Both the position numbers and the translations under genes were made by a program. A stretch of DNA of 64,000 nt from Actinopolymorpha alba DSM 45243 (GTDB lineage: Bacteria > Actinomycetota > Actinomycetes > Propionibacteriales > Actinopolymorphaceae), in assembly GCF_000373925.1 (NCBI RefSeq), contig NZ_KB892760.1:1-64000 (forward strand), written 5' to 3'. The notes under the pieces are model-generated. The model was not told the DNA's origin, did not search any database, and saw nothing but the letters and a program-made list of their open reading frames with translations. Shown one piece after another: positions 1-11,377 of the stretch. Positions within the stretch are counted from its first letter, which is position 1, and each line of letters opens with the position of its first letter.

Positions 1-20
1 CGTGCCGGCATCGTGCACAC

Positions 21-97
21 TGATCATCGAAGCCCTTGGTGTGATCTTCCGTCTGTCGCAAGAAGGAATGATCAACCAAGGGCTTCATCCATGATCA
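21..97. repeat. Large imperfect hairpin with TGATCA ends
   Basis: Bases 21-50 and 65-97 are near-complementary (shared core GAAGCCCTTGGT with TGATC on each side), giving a stem of about 30 bp around a 14-nt loop. It sits directly before the malectin-domain remnant, where the upstream half of that gene would be expected. The outer TTGATCA resembles the hairpins at 17826-17893, 17989-18063 and 23101-23175, so it may belong to the same family. Confidence 0.6.
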
Positions 98-106
98 ACA
101 GGGGTC

Positions 107-583
107 GTGTCCCAACCGCACCTGGTTAAACAACAAGCTAAGGGACTGCCGTGGGTGGCGGACCAGGCGTACAAGTCCGGTTCGTTCGGCTGGGTTGGTA
201 CGTCGTCGGTCCTGACGGCCAAGGATTCGGTCGACATCCGTAACACCGACGACGACCCGTTGTACCGCAGCCAGCGCGAGGGTATGGACGCGTACAAGTT
301 CGACGAGCTTCCCGCCGGGAAGTACGAAGTCACCCTCGACTTCGCCGAGCTCGGCCCGTCGCCGAAGGTCAACTGGCGCAAGTTCGACGTCGACATCAAT
401 GGCGAGAACGTGCTCGTTGGGTACGACATCGCCCAGCAGGTCGGCGGGCAGGCGGCTGACCGGCGCTCCTACGTCGTCGACCTGCCGGAAGGAGGAACTT
501 TGCAGGTGTCGTTCCACGACCGGCGTTCCTACCGACCCTCGGTCGTGAACGCGGTGCGCGTGGTGCAGCGGCCGGACCTGTGA
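107..583 (+). CDS. Malectin-like carbohydrate-binding domain, 5'-truncated gene
   Basis: The 158 residues match the C-terminal half of a malectin/malectin-like domain: a 'YKSGSFGWVG' strand near residue 22, 'LPAGKYEVTLDFAEL' near 68, 'FDVDINGENVL' near 92, and a final 'LQVSFHDRR...VNAVRVV' strand. Such domains bind oligosaccharides and normally sit at the end of secreted glycosidases or peptidases. Here there is no signal peptide, no catalytic domain, and no convincing ribosome-binding site before the GTG at 107. The upstream DNA is a hairpin rather than coding sequence. It is most likely the tail of a larger secreted enzyme cut by rearrangement; expression as a small free protein is doubtful. 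Codon use still looks normal, so the loss may be recent. Confidence 0.6.
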   Translation: MSQPHLVKQQAKGLPWVADQAYKSGSFGWVGTSSVLTAKDSVDIRNTDDDPLYRSQREGMDAYKFDELPAGKYEVTLDFAELGPSPKVNWRKFDVDINGENVLVGYDIAQQVGGQAADRRSYVVDLPEGGTLQVSFHDRRSYRPSVVNAVRVVQRPDL

Positions 584-642
584 TGGCTGGCGAGGAGTGA
601 ACGCCTGGTCAGGTTGATCCGGGCCTGACAAATGGAAACGAG

Positions 643-675
643 ATCGGGGCGGCGTGAATGTCACGCCGCCCCGAT
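643..675 (+). terminator. Hairpin terminator after the malectin remnant
   Basis: Perfect 15-bp GC-rich stem (643-657 with 661-675) closing a 3-nt loop, 60 bases after the stop codon. No clear T-run follows, as is common for terminators in GC-rich actinobacteria. Confidence 0.75.
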
Positions 676-862
676 TCTCATGCGGTTTTGTGGCTTACCT
701 AAAAAGGGCTTGCTCCCGGGTGGCGGAATTATCCGCCAAAGCAAAACAAACCCCGCTCGACTCCTCCGTATGTCGCCAGGGGGCCTTAATCGTTAGGGAC
801 CACCGCTCCTAGGCGTTCCCCGTCACGAAGCAGAGGCTGGCAGTGGAGGAACGGGGGAGCAT

Positions 863-1768
863 ATGGGTGTCCTGTCGACGCGTGGACGCGTCTTTTGCCG
901 GGCCAAAAGGTCTGGCATTGTTTTATGTCTGGCAATTCTTGGTGTCATTGTCGGTGGATGCGCGGGATCGCGTCCGCTACCGGCCGGCGAGGGTGACCCG
1001 GTCGTGACAGCGTCATCGATCGCGTCCAGGGCGCCGAAGAGTTCTGCGCCGACCAGCAGTCCAGATCCGAGTTCCACAAACGCGCCGGGCAGCGTCACCA
1101 CTGTTCCGCCGGCCTCGCCTGGGATGAGCCCCCCGAACGAAGGTACGCCCGGAACCAATCCCACCTCGACGGTCGCACCCGGCGATCCGACCGCCTCCAA
1201 CGGTGCCTCGCCGGCTGCCAAGGCGTCACCGCAAGCCAAGGTCGTGTACCTCACCTTCGACGACGGGCCCAGCGAGAAGTGGACGCCGCAGGTCCTCACG
1301 ATTCTCGCCAAACACAAGGCGAAGGCGACGTTCTTCCAGCTGGGTTCGGAAAGCCGGCGGCTTCCTGACCTGGTGCGCCAGGTGCGCGCCGCCGGGCACA
1401 CCATCGGTGACCACACGGACGTCCACCGGAACCTGACCAAGCTGTCGTCTGACCGCATCCGGGAGGAGATTCGACGTGGCCCGGCCTCGCGGTGCCTCCG
1501 GCCGCCGTACGGTGCCGTCAACTCGCGGGTCCGCAAGGTCGCGGCCGAACTGAAACAGCAGATCGTGCTCTGGGACGGCGACACCCTGGACTGGAGACGC
1601 CCCGGAGCCAGCAAGATCACGCAGCGGATCGTGAAACATGCCCAGCCCGGGGCCATCATCCTCATGCATGACGGTGGCGGGAACCGGTCGCAGACGGTCG
1701 CCGCTCTCGACCCGGCTTTGACCAAGCTCGCGAAGAAGGGGTACAGCTTCAAGGCCCTGGACTGCTGA
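863..1768 (+). CDS. Polysaccharide deacetylase lipoprotein (NodB/CE4 family)
   Basis: Predicted secreted metal-dependent deacetylase removing acetyl groups from chitin-like polymers or peptidoglycan. The 301-residue product starts with a lipoprotein signal (hydrophobic stretch 18-32, lipobox ending GGC, Cys33), followed by a Pro/Ser/Thr-rich linker to about residue 125. The NodB domain then shows all five CE4 motifs: TFDDGP (131-136, catalytic base and metal Asp), HTDVH (metal His pair), RPPYG, a DTLDW segment and a C-terminal MHDGG with the catalytic His. GGGGGAG lies just upstream of the ATG. It stands alone between hairpin regions, so it is probably transcribed singly. Whether its target is the cell wall or an external glycan cannot be told from sequence. 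Confidence 0.88.
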   Translation: MGVLSTRGRVFCRAKRSGIVLCLAILGVIVGGCAGSRPLPAGEGDPVVTASSIASRAPKSSAPTSSPDPSSTNAPGSVTTVPPASPGMSPPNEGTPGTNPTSTVAPGDPTASNGASPAAKASPQAKVVYLTFDDGPSEKWTPQVLTILAKHKAKATFFQLGSESRRLPDLVRQVRAAGHTIGDHTDVHRNLTKLSSDRIREEIRRGPASRCLRPPYGAVNSRVRKVAAELKQQIVLWDGDTLDWRRPGASKITQRIVKHAQPGAIILMHDGGGNRSQTVAALDPALTKLAKKGYSFKALDC

Positions 1769-1852
1769 GCAACTGCGTCCGTTGGCGGTCAGGGATCCTC
1801 GCTCGTCAAGGCACCCTTGCGGCAATCCGGCTCGAACGGAGTGGAGCCCACC

Positions 1853-1964
1853 TGGCGGAGGTGCGTCGGCAAAGAAGCCGAAGCGCCTCCGCCAAGTCAT
1901 CGCAACCTCTGTGGGCGCTCTCGCATAGTGAGGAGCTCTCGACCCGGACCAAGATCATTTCGAC
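1853..1964 (+). repeat. Interspersed R element, copy 1
   Basis: Begins with a small hairpin (1853-1870 pairs with 1877-1894, two mismatches), then a conserved stretch GCAACCTC..GGGCG.TCTCGCATAGTGAG and a tail CCAAGATCATTT. Three related copies occur at 17768-17824, 23026-23098 (reverse) and 54547-54657. The whole 1769-2508 interval carries only this element, the hairpin at 2045-2098 and unassigned DNA; none of its open frames looks like a protein. Confidence 0.7.
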
Positions 1965-2044
1965 GAAAGTGGTGTGGCGGGCCCGGGTGCCCATGCTTGT
2001 CGAACCTTGCTCCGCTGCCCGCGTTCGACCGGGAGCGAGCTTGC

Positions 2045-2098
2045 CCGGGTTGTCAGAGGTATCTCGGCTAAGAGACCGAGAAACCTCTGACAACCCGG
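2045..2098. repeat. 23-bp stem hairpin (GTTGTCAGAGGT family)
   Basis: 2045-2067 pairs with 2076-2098 with a single mismatch around an 8-nt loop (CTAAGAGA). It could terminate transcription from 1768 onward, but it is 280 bases past that gene. A half copy of the same sequence, including the loop, lies at 36465-36494, so this is a mobile or recurrent palindrome rather than a simple terminator. Confidence 0.75.
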
Positions 2099-2508
2099 CA
2101 CCCCCCACGCGCAGAAGCTTCGGACAAGGCGCGGACGCACTCGCGGGCAGCGGGTTCTCTCACGAACCGGACAGTCAGCACCGGCTCCCGGCTCAATCAG
2201 CTCCAGCAGCCTGCCCGGCGCCAGAGGTTTGAATGAGCCCTGCATAAGCCTCGCTGGAGTTCACGACATGATGTCCTGAACCGGCACTTCGTTCAACTTG
2301 TGAACGCAGCCTCCACTCGTCCTGGCCGTACCTGGTCACGTCGTACGAACCGCGATGGTCGCGATCGCTTGTAGCGTTCTTCCTTCCCGGTGGAGATCGG
2401 TTCTTTCCGGGGCTGGCCCCTCGCCGCCACTTCGGTGGCGACGAGGCCCATGTCAGGCTCCAAGGAGAGTTTCGGCCTGGGAGACACTCCCGAGGAGGTG
2501 TGCAAGAG

Positions 2509-4653
2509 GTGCTGCACGGTGACGGCTTCAGCAGGCGAGGTTTTCTTTACGGCTCCGCTCTCGCCGCGGGTTCGGTCATGCTGGTCGCGTGTTCGAGTTC
2601 TGAACCAACCAAAGAATCCGGTGGTCCTGGAAAGCCCAAGGGTAAGCCCGCAGGGGCGGCTCCCAAGGGGTCGGAGACCAAACCCATCACCCCGCCCGCA
2701 GAGTTCCAGGAAGCGCCGACGCTGGCCGAGCAGGTCAAGGCCGGAAAGCTGCCGGCGGTCAAGGAACGCCTGCCCGAGTCGCCGTACGTCGTTCCACACC
2801 GCTGGACCAAGTCCGGAAACTACGGTGGCCGGCTACGGATGGTGATGGGTAAGAGTAACTCCTCCGCCATCAAGGAATACATGTACGGCCGGTCCTTCCT
2901 GCGCTTCCTCAACGACGGCCTCGACATCGGTCCGGGGCTGGTCGAAAGCTGGGAGTCCAACGACGATGCGACGCAATGGGTGTTCCATTTCCGCAAGGGC
3001 CTGAAGTGGTCGGACGGTCAACCGTGGAGTACCGACGACATCATGTACTGGTGGGAAGACATGGTGCAGGATGACGCCTACACCGGTCTCAACCCACCTG
3101 ATGATGTGCGTTCTGGTCGAGACACCGTTGCCAAGGTGACCGCACCAGACAAGACGACGCTCATGCTGAAGTTCGACGCGCCGGCGCCGATCACTCCGGA
3201 GCGGTTGGCGGCCTGGGTCAACAGCCCGGGTGAGACCGGGAGCGTCGGGCCGCTATGGATGCAGCCCAAGCACTACATGTCGCAGTTCCATCCGAAGTAC
3301 AACAAGAAAGTCACCAGGAAAGACTGGTACATCAACCACGACCTCAAGGGCGACTTCGGCATCAACCCCGAATGTCCCACCCTCACAGGATGGCGGTTGA
3401 AGACCTACCAGGAGGGCCGCAGCGTTCTCTGGGAACGCAACCCCTTCTACTGGTGCGTCGACAAAGAGGGCAAGCAGCTTCCTTACCTGGACGAGGTCCA
3501 GTTCTCCGTGGTGACGGAGGACGAAGTCCAGAAGCTGCAGATGACCGAGGGAAAGGTCGACTACGTCCACGGCGGTCACCACGGACTGGTGCTCGGCGAC
3601 ATCTCCGGATTCAAGCAGTCCGAAGAACGCACCAAGGTGCGGGTGCTCTTGTGGGACAGCGGGTCTGGGACCGGTTCCATCGTGTTCTTGAACTACGACT
3701 ATCCAAAGAAGAACATGCGGGATCTCATCCGCAATCCCGACTTCCGGCGGGCGTTGTCCCACGGAATCAACCGACCTGATGCTCGCAAGGCGATCTACTA
3801 CGACACCGGTGAACTCACCACGGGGACGCTCAGCCCCAAGGGCACGATGTTCACCATCAACGACGAGGCGAAGCAGAAGTACGTCGAGTGGCGGGACGCC
3901 TACGTCAAGTACGACGTCGAGAAGGCGAAGTCGATGCTCGACGAGCTTGGTGTCGTCGACAGCAACGGCGACGGCAAGCGCGAGCTACCCGACGGGTCCA
4001 AGCTCGAGATCCTCCTCGACTACCCGGCCGACGCCAACAACGAGCACATGCAGAAGAACAACCACTACAAGCGGGACTGGGAAGCGATCGGCGTCGCGAC
4101 CAAGCTCAACCCCATCCCGCCCGCTGAGTTCGGCGACCGCTGGGGACGCGGCGAGCTGATGACCACCACCGCCTGGGAGGTCGGCGACAACAGCCCGCTG
4201 GTCTACCCGGGCTGGGTCATCCCTGTCGAGCGGGGCCACTGGGCGCCGCTGCACGGCCAGGCGTTCGTCATGCAGACGGGCGACCCGAAGAAGCTTCAGG
4301 AGCAGAAGGACATCTCGCCCTGGAAGCGCACTCCGCCGTGGCTGCTGCCGGAGCCCGGCGACCCGATCGACCAGCTCTGGAAGCTGTACGCGCAGGCGCG
4401 GGTCGAGCCCGACCAGATGAAGCGCATCGCGCTCATGTGGGAAGTCCAGAAGATCCACATCGAGCACGGCCCGTTCTTCTACGGCGTGGTCGCGAACTAT
4501 CCGCGGATCGTGTTGGTACGTGACGGTCTCAAGAACGTCCCGACGCGGGACAACCTCGCGCTGGGCGGCTGGGTGAACCCGTGGATCCTGCCGTCGCCCG
4601 CGGTCTACGACCCGGAGACCTACTACTGGGAGAACCCCGCCGAGCACACGTGA
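2509..4653 (+). CDS. Family 5 solute-binding lipoprotein of an ABC importer
   Basis: About 714 residues. The N-terminus has a Tat motif (SRRGFLY) and a lipobox ending in Cys ('VMLVACSS'), so it is exported folded and lipid-anchored. The rest is an SBP_bac_5 fold (oligopeptide/oligosaccharide-binding type), with phrases such as 'YGGRLRMVMG', 'GLDIGPGLVESWE', 'WVFHFRKGLKWSDGQPW' and 'DDIMYWWED' that mark the family. It is longer than a typical DppA/OppA (500-550 residues) and resembles the large actinobacterial/thermophile members that bind oligosaccharides. GTG 2509 is preferred because GAGGAG at 2492-2497 is too close to the upstream GTG at 2500. No permease or ATPase gene is adjacent, so it is an orphan and the ligand is unknown. 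Confidence 0.85.
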   Translation: MLHGDGFSRRGFLYGSALAAGSVMLVACSSSEPTKESGGPGKPKGKPAGAAPKGSETKPITPPAEFQEAPTLAEQVKAGKLPAVKERLPESPYVVPHRWTKSGNYGGRLRMVMGKSNSSAIKEYMYGRSFLRFLNDGLDIGPGLVESWESNDDATQWVFHFRKGLKWSDGQPWSTDDIMYWWEDMVQDDAYTGLNPPDDVRSGRDTVAKVTAPDKTTLMLKFDAPAPITPERLAAWVNSPGETGSVGPLWMQPKHYMSQFHPKYNKKVTRKDWYINHDLKGDFGINPECPTLTGWRLKTYQEGRSVLWERNPFYWCVDKEGKQLPYLDEVQFSVVTEDEVQKLQMTEGKVDYVHGGHHGLVLGDISGFKQSEERTKVRVLLWDSGSGTGSIVFLNYDYPKKNMRDLIRNPDFRRALSHGINRPDARKAIYYDTGELTTGTLSPKGTMFTINDEAKQKYVEWRDAYVKYDVEKAKSMLDELGVVDSNGDGKRELPDGSKLEILLDYPADANNEHMQKNNHYKRDWEAIGVATKLNPIPPAEFGDRWGRGELMTTTAWEVGDNSPLVYPGWVIPVERGHWAPLHGQAFVMQTGDPKKLQEQKDISPWKRTPPWLLPEPGDPIDQLWKLYAQARVEPDQMKRIALMWEVQKIHIEHGPFFYGVVANYPRIVLVRDGLKNVPTRDNLALGGWVNPWILPSPAVYDPETYYWENPAEHT

Positions 4654-4665
4654 GACGGTATCGGT

Positions 4666-4720
4666 CCCGAGGATCTTCCTCGCAGGCTCCCTTGACGTCT
4701 CGTCGAGGAAGATCCTCGGG
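4666..4720 (+). terminator. 17-bp stem hairpin terminator
   Basis: CCCGAGGATCTTCCTCG at 4666-4682 is perfectly complementary to 4704-4720, with a 21-nt loop. It lies 13 bases after the binding-protein stop codon and separates that gene from pcrA. Confidence 0.75.
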
Positions 4721-4795
4721 CCGAACGCCGTGGCACGGGCGGGCCGGCCGGTCGGGGGCGGTTTGTCGGTGGCCGATCGTAGGCTTGTCATCAAG

Positions 4796-7105
<2,310 letters not shown>

Positions 7106-7170
7106 GCGGGGCCGTCACGAAACAAAGGGCAAGAGGCGCGGGGCCACCCCGAAACAAAGGGGAATGAGGC

Positions 7171-8130
7171 TCAGATCGGCAGGCCGAGCTGGCGAAGCCA
7201 CGGGAGCGGATCGATGGGATCGCCGCCGCCTGGGTGGACTTCGAAGTGGAGGTGCGGCCCCGTCGAGTTACCAGTGCTCCCGACGTAACCGATCGTCGTC
7301 CCGGCCTTGACGTAACCGCTCCTCAGCGCGTATCGCGACATGTGGCAATACCACGTCTCGGTGCCGTCGTTGTGGCGAAGGACGATGCGGTTGCCATAAG
7401 GGCCGTCATAGGAGGCCGAGATGATCTCGCCGTCACCCACCGCCCGGATCGGCGTGCCCATCGGGGAGGCGAAGTCCTGACCCGTGTGATTGGCCGACCA
7501 CATGGAGCCCGACTGCCCGAATCCGGAGGAGAGCCGGTAGGCGCGTACGGGCAGGACCCAGGCGATCACGCGCTCGAGCACCTGCTCGTCCTTGGCGTCG
7601 GCGGCCTTGCGCTCGACGGCCTGCAACTCCTTGTCGCGCTCCCGCTCCCAGGCGGCGCGCTCCCGCTCCGCGGCGAGCTTGGCGGCCCGTGCCTTCGCGG
7701 CTTCGGCCTCGGCGTCGCTGCTGTTTGTCGGTGAGGGCGTACGGCGGGATCGGTTGGCTCGGTCTGCCGCCGCCGACCGCGCTTCCTGAAGCTGCCCGGC
7801 GTTCAGGGAAATCGAGCGGGGCATGGCCTGCTGCTGATCCGAGGAGAGAGATGCCGGGATGTCCACGGCGTTGAGGGCAACGGCCCCGGAGGCGGCGACC
7901 ACGAACGTTGCGACGCCGGCGACCGCTGGGGCCGTGGGAAAGGATCGGCCGGTCGTCGCCTTGCGATGCCCGCCGGGCTTCTTGCGTTTGCCCGGCTGTG
8001 TCGCGCGCTGCGACGCGACGGAGCCGGCCGCGCGCTGGTTGCCGCCGTTGGACGTGCCGGCACCACGACTGGACTGTCGAGAGCGATCCGCTGGCGCCGT
8101 GCCGCCGCGATGCTTCGCGGGCTCAGCCAC
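7171..8130 (-). CDS. M23 (LytM-type) peptidoglycan endopeptidase
   Basis: 319 residues, GTG start with GGGAGG about 10 bases upstream. A basic N-terminal region is followed by one hydrophobic signal/anchor segment (about 73-92), a charged Ala/Glu/Arg-rich coiled coil (about 138-185) and a C-terminal M23 domain. The zinc ligands are visible: NHTGQDF (H..D) and HLHFEV near the end, plus the WYCHMS segment. It should act outside the membrane, cutting peptide cross-links or activating amidases; the coiled coil suggests an EnvC/NlpD-like regulatory role. It converges on pcrA with 65 bases between stops, an interval holding short GC-rich repeats but no strong hairpin. Confidence 0.9.
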   Translation of the reverse strand: MAEPAKHRGGTAPADRSRQSSRGAGTSNGGNQRAAGSVASQRATQPGKRKKPGGHRKATTGRSFPTAPAVAGVATFVVAASGAVALNAVDIPASLSSDQQQAMPRSISLNAGQLQEARSAAADRANRSRRTPSPTNSSDAEAEAAKARAAKLAAERERAAWERERDKELQAVERKAADAKDEQVLERVIAWVLPVRAYRLSSGFGQSGSMWSANHTGQDFASPMGTPIRAVGDGEIISASYDGPYGNRIVLRHNDGTETWYCHMSRYALRSGYVKAGTTIGYVGSTGNSTGPHLHFEVHPGGGDPIDPLPWLRQLGLPI

Positions 8131-8472
8131 TGGCGTGAACCTCCCTCGACGAGTGCCACTCGACCGTAGTTTGAGTCGCGGCAGACGATAACGGATCGAT
8201 CAACCGGTGCCAAATCATTGCGCACAGAACGTGCCGGATCCGGCCTTTGAAATTGCCACTATAACGGACATACCACCCATGGTGACAGCGCAGAGTGACT
8301 GAAAGCAGTCGGATCGTTACATTGGTTTCGAACCGAATGTCCCGGTCTCCGGCGTGTCCGCTGGTGGTGTCGCACATAGATCCCGCCTCCTCGCTGAGCG
8401 AGATGCCTTAGGTTCGTGGAGTCGAGGCAATGCCTCATCGACCACGGCCACCGCGCGTTGGAGGATCCGGCC
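8131..8472. other. Divergent intergenic region, M23 gene / B12-binding gene
   Basis: 342 bases with the two genes firing outward. On the minus strand a TATAGT sequence (complement of 8258-8263) could be a -10 box for the M23 gene. I looked for the ydaO (cyclic-di-AMP) riboswitch often found before actinobacterial cell-wall hydrolases and did not see its conserved segments. Confidence 0.3.
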
Positions 8473-8979
8473 ATGACAACGCAAGAGACACCCGGACCTG
8501 GTCGTGACGCGCCCGCACCGCAGGCGCGGCCTGACCACTCGCCCCCAGAGGGGCGGTCGCCGATCCGGGTGGTGGTCGCCAAACCCGGACTCGACGGCCA
8601 TGATCGCGGCGCCAAGGTGGTCGCCCGGGCGCTGCGGGACGCCGGCATGGAGGTCATCTACACCGGCCTGCACCAGACGCCGGAGCAGATCGTCGAGACC
8701 GCGCTCCAGGAGGACGCCGACGGCATCGGGCTCTCCGTACTCTCGGGCGCGCACATGACGTTGTTCGAGCGCGTCATGGAGCTGCTCCGGGAGCGCGACG
8801 CGAGCGACATCGTGGTCTTCGGCGGCGGCATCATCCCGACGGAGGACATCGCCGCCCTGGAGGGCATGGGCGTGGCGAAGGTCTTCACGCCGGGAACGTC
8901 GACGCAGGACATCGTGGACTGGGTACGCACGCGTCTCGGCGAACCCGCGGAACCAGCCGCCTCCACATCCGCCCCCTAG
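8473..8979 (+). CDS. Stand-alone cobalamin (B12)-binding protein, methylmalonyl-CoA mutase C-domain type
   Basis: 168 residues: a short polar N-tail then one B12-binding Rossmann-like domain as in the C-terminal part of methylmalonyl-CoA mutase. The lower-axial-ligand motif D-x-H-x-x-G is present ([10 protein letters not shown]), as are the downstream 'LSVLSGAH' and 'VFGGGIIP' loops that cradle the corrin tail. ATG 8473 has GGAGG at 8460-8464. Small subunits of this type partner a separate mutase chain or MeaB-like chaperone; neither is in the window. Its fixed place before sucCD is consistent with a link between methylmalonyl-CoA and succinyl-CoA, but the partner is unknown. Confidence 0.88.
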   Translation: MTTQETPGPGRDAPAPQARPDHSPPEGRSPIRVVVAKPGLDGHDRGAKVVARALRDAGMEVIYTGLHQTPEQIVETALQEDADGIGLSVLSGAHMTLFERVMELLRERDASDIVVFGGGIIPTEDIAALEGMGVAKVFTPGTSTQDIVDWVRTRLGEPAEPAASTSAP

Positions 8980-9130
8980 ACACGCCAGGTCCACCCGCGT
9001 ACCACGCCATGAGCGCAGAGTGCGCACCCGCTCGCTGCCCTCGCATCGGCCGGGGTTAGGCTCGCCGCGGCTTCCGAGCGGGAGCCAGACACAGCCAGGC
9101 GTACGCGAACCGACCAGGAAGAGCGCGCTC

Positions 9131-10306
9131 GTGGACCTGATGGAGTATCAGGCGAAGGAACTCTTCGCCAAGCACGACGTACCGGTCACACTCGGCCGGG
9201 TGGTCGAAACGCCCGAGGACGCCAAGGCTGCTGCCGAGGAGTTCGGTGGGCAGGTGGTCGTCAAGGCCCAGGTCAAGACCGGTGGCCGCGGGAAGGCCGG
9301 TGGAGTGAAGCTCGCCGCCAACCCCGACGAGGCGGCGGCCCGGGCCAGCGACATTCTCGGTATGGACATCAAGGGCCATATCGTGCACCGCGTCCTGGTC
9401 GCGCCGGCGGCCGAGATCGTGGAGGAGTATTACTTCTCGTTCCTCGTCGACCGGGCGAATCGTTCCTACCTCGCCATCGCCAGCGTGGAGGGCGGTGTCG
9501 AGATCGAAGAGGTCGCGCACACCAACCCCGAGGCAGTCGCGAAGGTCGCGATCGACCCCGTGGCCGGCGTCGACGAGGCGAAGGCCCGGGAGATCGTCGA
9601 GGCGGCGAAGTTCCCGGCCGAGATCGCTGACGACACGGTCGCCGCGATCATCCGCCTCTGGCAGGCGTTCGTCGCCGAGGACGCGACCCTCGTCGAGGTC
9701 AACCCGCTGGTGAAGCGCCCCGACGGGCACGTCGAGGCGCTGGACGGCAAGGTCACCCTCGACGACAACGCCGCCTTCAGGCACCCCGAGCACGCGGCGT
9801 TCGAGGACAAGGCGACCACCGACCCGCTGGAGCAGCGGGCCAAGGAGAAGCACCTCAACTACGTCAAGCTGCAGGGGCAGGTCGGCATCATCGGCAACGG
9901 CGCGGGTCTTGTGATGAGCACCCTCGACGTCGTGGCCTACGCCGGCGAAGCCTTCGATGGCGTCAAGCCGGCGAACTTCCTCGACATCGGCGGCGGCGCC
10001 TCCGCCGAGGTGATGGCGAACGGCCTGGAGATCGTGCTCTCCGACACGGACGTCAGCTCCGTGTTCGTCAACGTCTTCGGTGGGATCACCGCCTGCGACG
10101 CGGTGGCCAACGGCATCGTCGCGGCGTTCAAGCTCCTCGAGGAGCGCGGTGAAGCGGTGACCAAGCCTCTCGTCGTACGCCTCGACGGCAACAACGCCGA
10201 GCTGGGCCGCCGGATCCTCTCCGACGCCAAGCTGCCGGGCGTCGAGCAGGTCGACACGATGGATGGCGCCGCGCGTCGCGCGGCCGAGCTGGCCGCGGCG
10301 CGGTAA
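9131..10306 (+). CDS. sucC: Succinyl-CoA synthetase (ADP-forming), beta subunit
   Basis: TCA-cycle enzyme interconverting succinyl-CoA and succinate with substrate-level phosphorylation; the beta chain carries the ATP-grasp domain and the succinate site. It begins '[19 protein letters not shown]', the standard N-terminus, from GTG 9131 with AGGAAG upstream. Further marks are '[18 protein letters not shown]', 'EVNPLV' and 'LDIGGGAS'. Length is 391 residues, normal for the family. Fifteen bases separate it from sucD, so the two form one operon. Confidence 0.97.
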   Translation: MDLMEYQAKELFAKHDVPVTLGRVVETPEDAKAAAEEFGGQVVVKAQVKTGGRGKAGGVKLAANPDEAAARASDILGMDIKGHIVHRVLVAPAAEIVEEYYFSFLVDRANRSYLAIASVEGGVEIEEVAHTNPEAVAKVAIDPVAGVDEAKAREIVEAAKFPAEIADDTVAAIIRLWQAFVAEDATLVEVNPLVKRPDGHVEALDGKVTLDDNAAFRHPEHAAFEDKATTDPLEQRAKEKHLNYVKLQGQVGIIGNGAGLVMSTLDVVAYAGEAFDGVKPANFLDIGGGASAEVMANGLEIVLSDTDVSSVFVNVFGGITACDAVANGIVAAFKLLEERGEAVTKPLVVRLDGNNAELGRRILSDAKLPGVEQVDTMDGAARRAAELAAAR

Positions 10307-10321
10307 GGAGTTCCGGAAACC

Positions 10322-11209
10322 ATGGCGATCTTTCTCACCGAGAACAGCAGGGTCATCGTCCAGGGCATGACCGGCTCCGAGGGCAGCATCCACACCCGCA
10401 AGATGCTGCGTGCCGGCACCACCATCGTCGGGGGCACCAACCCCCGCAAGGCCGGGCAGAAGGTCGAGATCGAGGGCGTATCCCTGCCGATCTTCGCGAC
10501 TGTCGGCGAGGCGATGGCCGAGACCGGTGCCGACGTGAGCGTCGTCTTCGTGCCGCCGGCGTTCACCAAGGACGCCGTCAACGAGGCCATCGACGCCGGC
10601 ATGCCGCTCGTGGTCGTCATCACCGAAGGCGTACCGGTGCACGACACCGCCGACTTCTTCACCCGGGCGCAGGCGTCGGGACGCACCCGCATCGTCGGGC
10701 CGAACTGCCCCGGTGTGGCCTCGCCGGGCAAGTCGTACGCCGGAATCATCCCGGCCGACATCAGCGGCCCGGGCCGGATCGGGCTCGTCTCCAAGTCCGG
10801 CACGCTGACGTACCAAATGATGTACGAGCTACGCGACATCGGCTTCTCGACGTCGGTCGGTATCGGCGGCGACCCGATCATCGGGACGACCCACATCGAC
10901 GCGCTGGCCGCGTTCGAGGCCGACCCGGAGACCGAGGTCATCGTGATGATCGGCGAGATCGGCGGCGACGCCGAGGAACGCGCCGCGGAGTTCATCAAGG
11001 CCAACGTCACCAAGCCGGTGGTGGGCTACGTCGCCGGCTTCACCGCGCCCGAGGGTAAGACGATGGGCCACGCCGGAGCGATCGTGTCGGGCTCGTCCGG
11101 CACCGCCCAGGCCAAGCGTGAGGCGCTGGAGGCCTGCGGGGTGAAGGTCGGCAAGACCCCGAGCGAGACCGCCCGGCTCGTCCGCGAGGTCGTCGAGAGC
11201 CTCGGCTAG
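10322..11209 (+). CDS. sucD: Succinyl-CoA synthetase, alpha subunit
   Basis: 295 residues, binding CoA through an N-terminal Rossmann domain ('[15 protein letters not shown]', '[10 protein letters not shown]') and carrying the phosphohistidine in 'GHAGAIVSG' near residue 246. It pairs with the sucC product to form the active tetramer or dimer. AAGGAG lies at the sucC-sucD junction. Transcription probably ends in the twin palindromes at 11261-11361. Confidence 0.97.
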   Translation: MAIFLTENSRVIVQGMTGSEGSIHTRKMLRAGTTIVGGTNPRKAGQKVEIEGVSLPIFATVGEAMAETGADVSVVFVPPAFTKDAVNEAIDAGMPLVVVITEGVPVHDTADFFTRAQASGRTRIVGPNCPGVASPGKSYAGIIPADISGPGRIGLVSKSGTLTYQMMYELRDIGFSTSVGIGGDPIIGTTHIDALAAFEADPETEVIVMIGEIGGDAEERAAEFIKANVTKPVVGYVAGFTAPEGKTMGHAGAIVSGSSGTAQAKREALEACGVKVGKTPSETARLVREVVESLG

Positions 11210-11260
11210 GTCGAGAGCCTCGGTTGGAACGTATTGGCCACGGGGCCGTCAACTGCTTCA

Positions 11261-11361
11261 CCGTGAGGCCGGTAATGATCACGTATACGTGGTCATTACC
11301 GGCCTCACGGGGCATCGGCACCATGTTAGGCGTGCAATGACCACGTATACGTGATCATTTT
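11261..11361. repeat. Twin-palindrome element, copy A (reverse orientation)
   Basis: 11261-11310 is a 50-nt palindrome with one mismatch, centred on ACGTATACGT. A second palindrome, 11337-11358, has the same CCACGTATACGTG core. They are exactly 40 bases apart and enclose GGCATCGGCACCATG at 11311-11325. Copy B at 43597-43685 has the same spacing with that 15-mer inverted and the 11/14-base flanks swapped, so the whole unit lies in the opposite direction. It lies between the convergent sucD and anti-sigma-like genes and may also serve as a two-way terminator. Confidence 0.8.
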
Positions 11362-11377
11362 CCGTGTACGACTCCCG

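Noticed and set aside
8131..8472. ydaO-type riboswitch before the M23 gene
   Set aside because: The conserved segments expected on the minus strand are not there.
9056..10816. 586-codon open frame on the minus strand across sucC and sucD
   Set aside because: It is the antisense shadow of two clear genes in GC-rich DNA, is rich in Asp-Gly-Val-Arg, and has no domain or ribosome-binding site.
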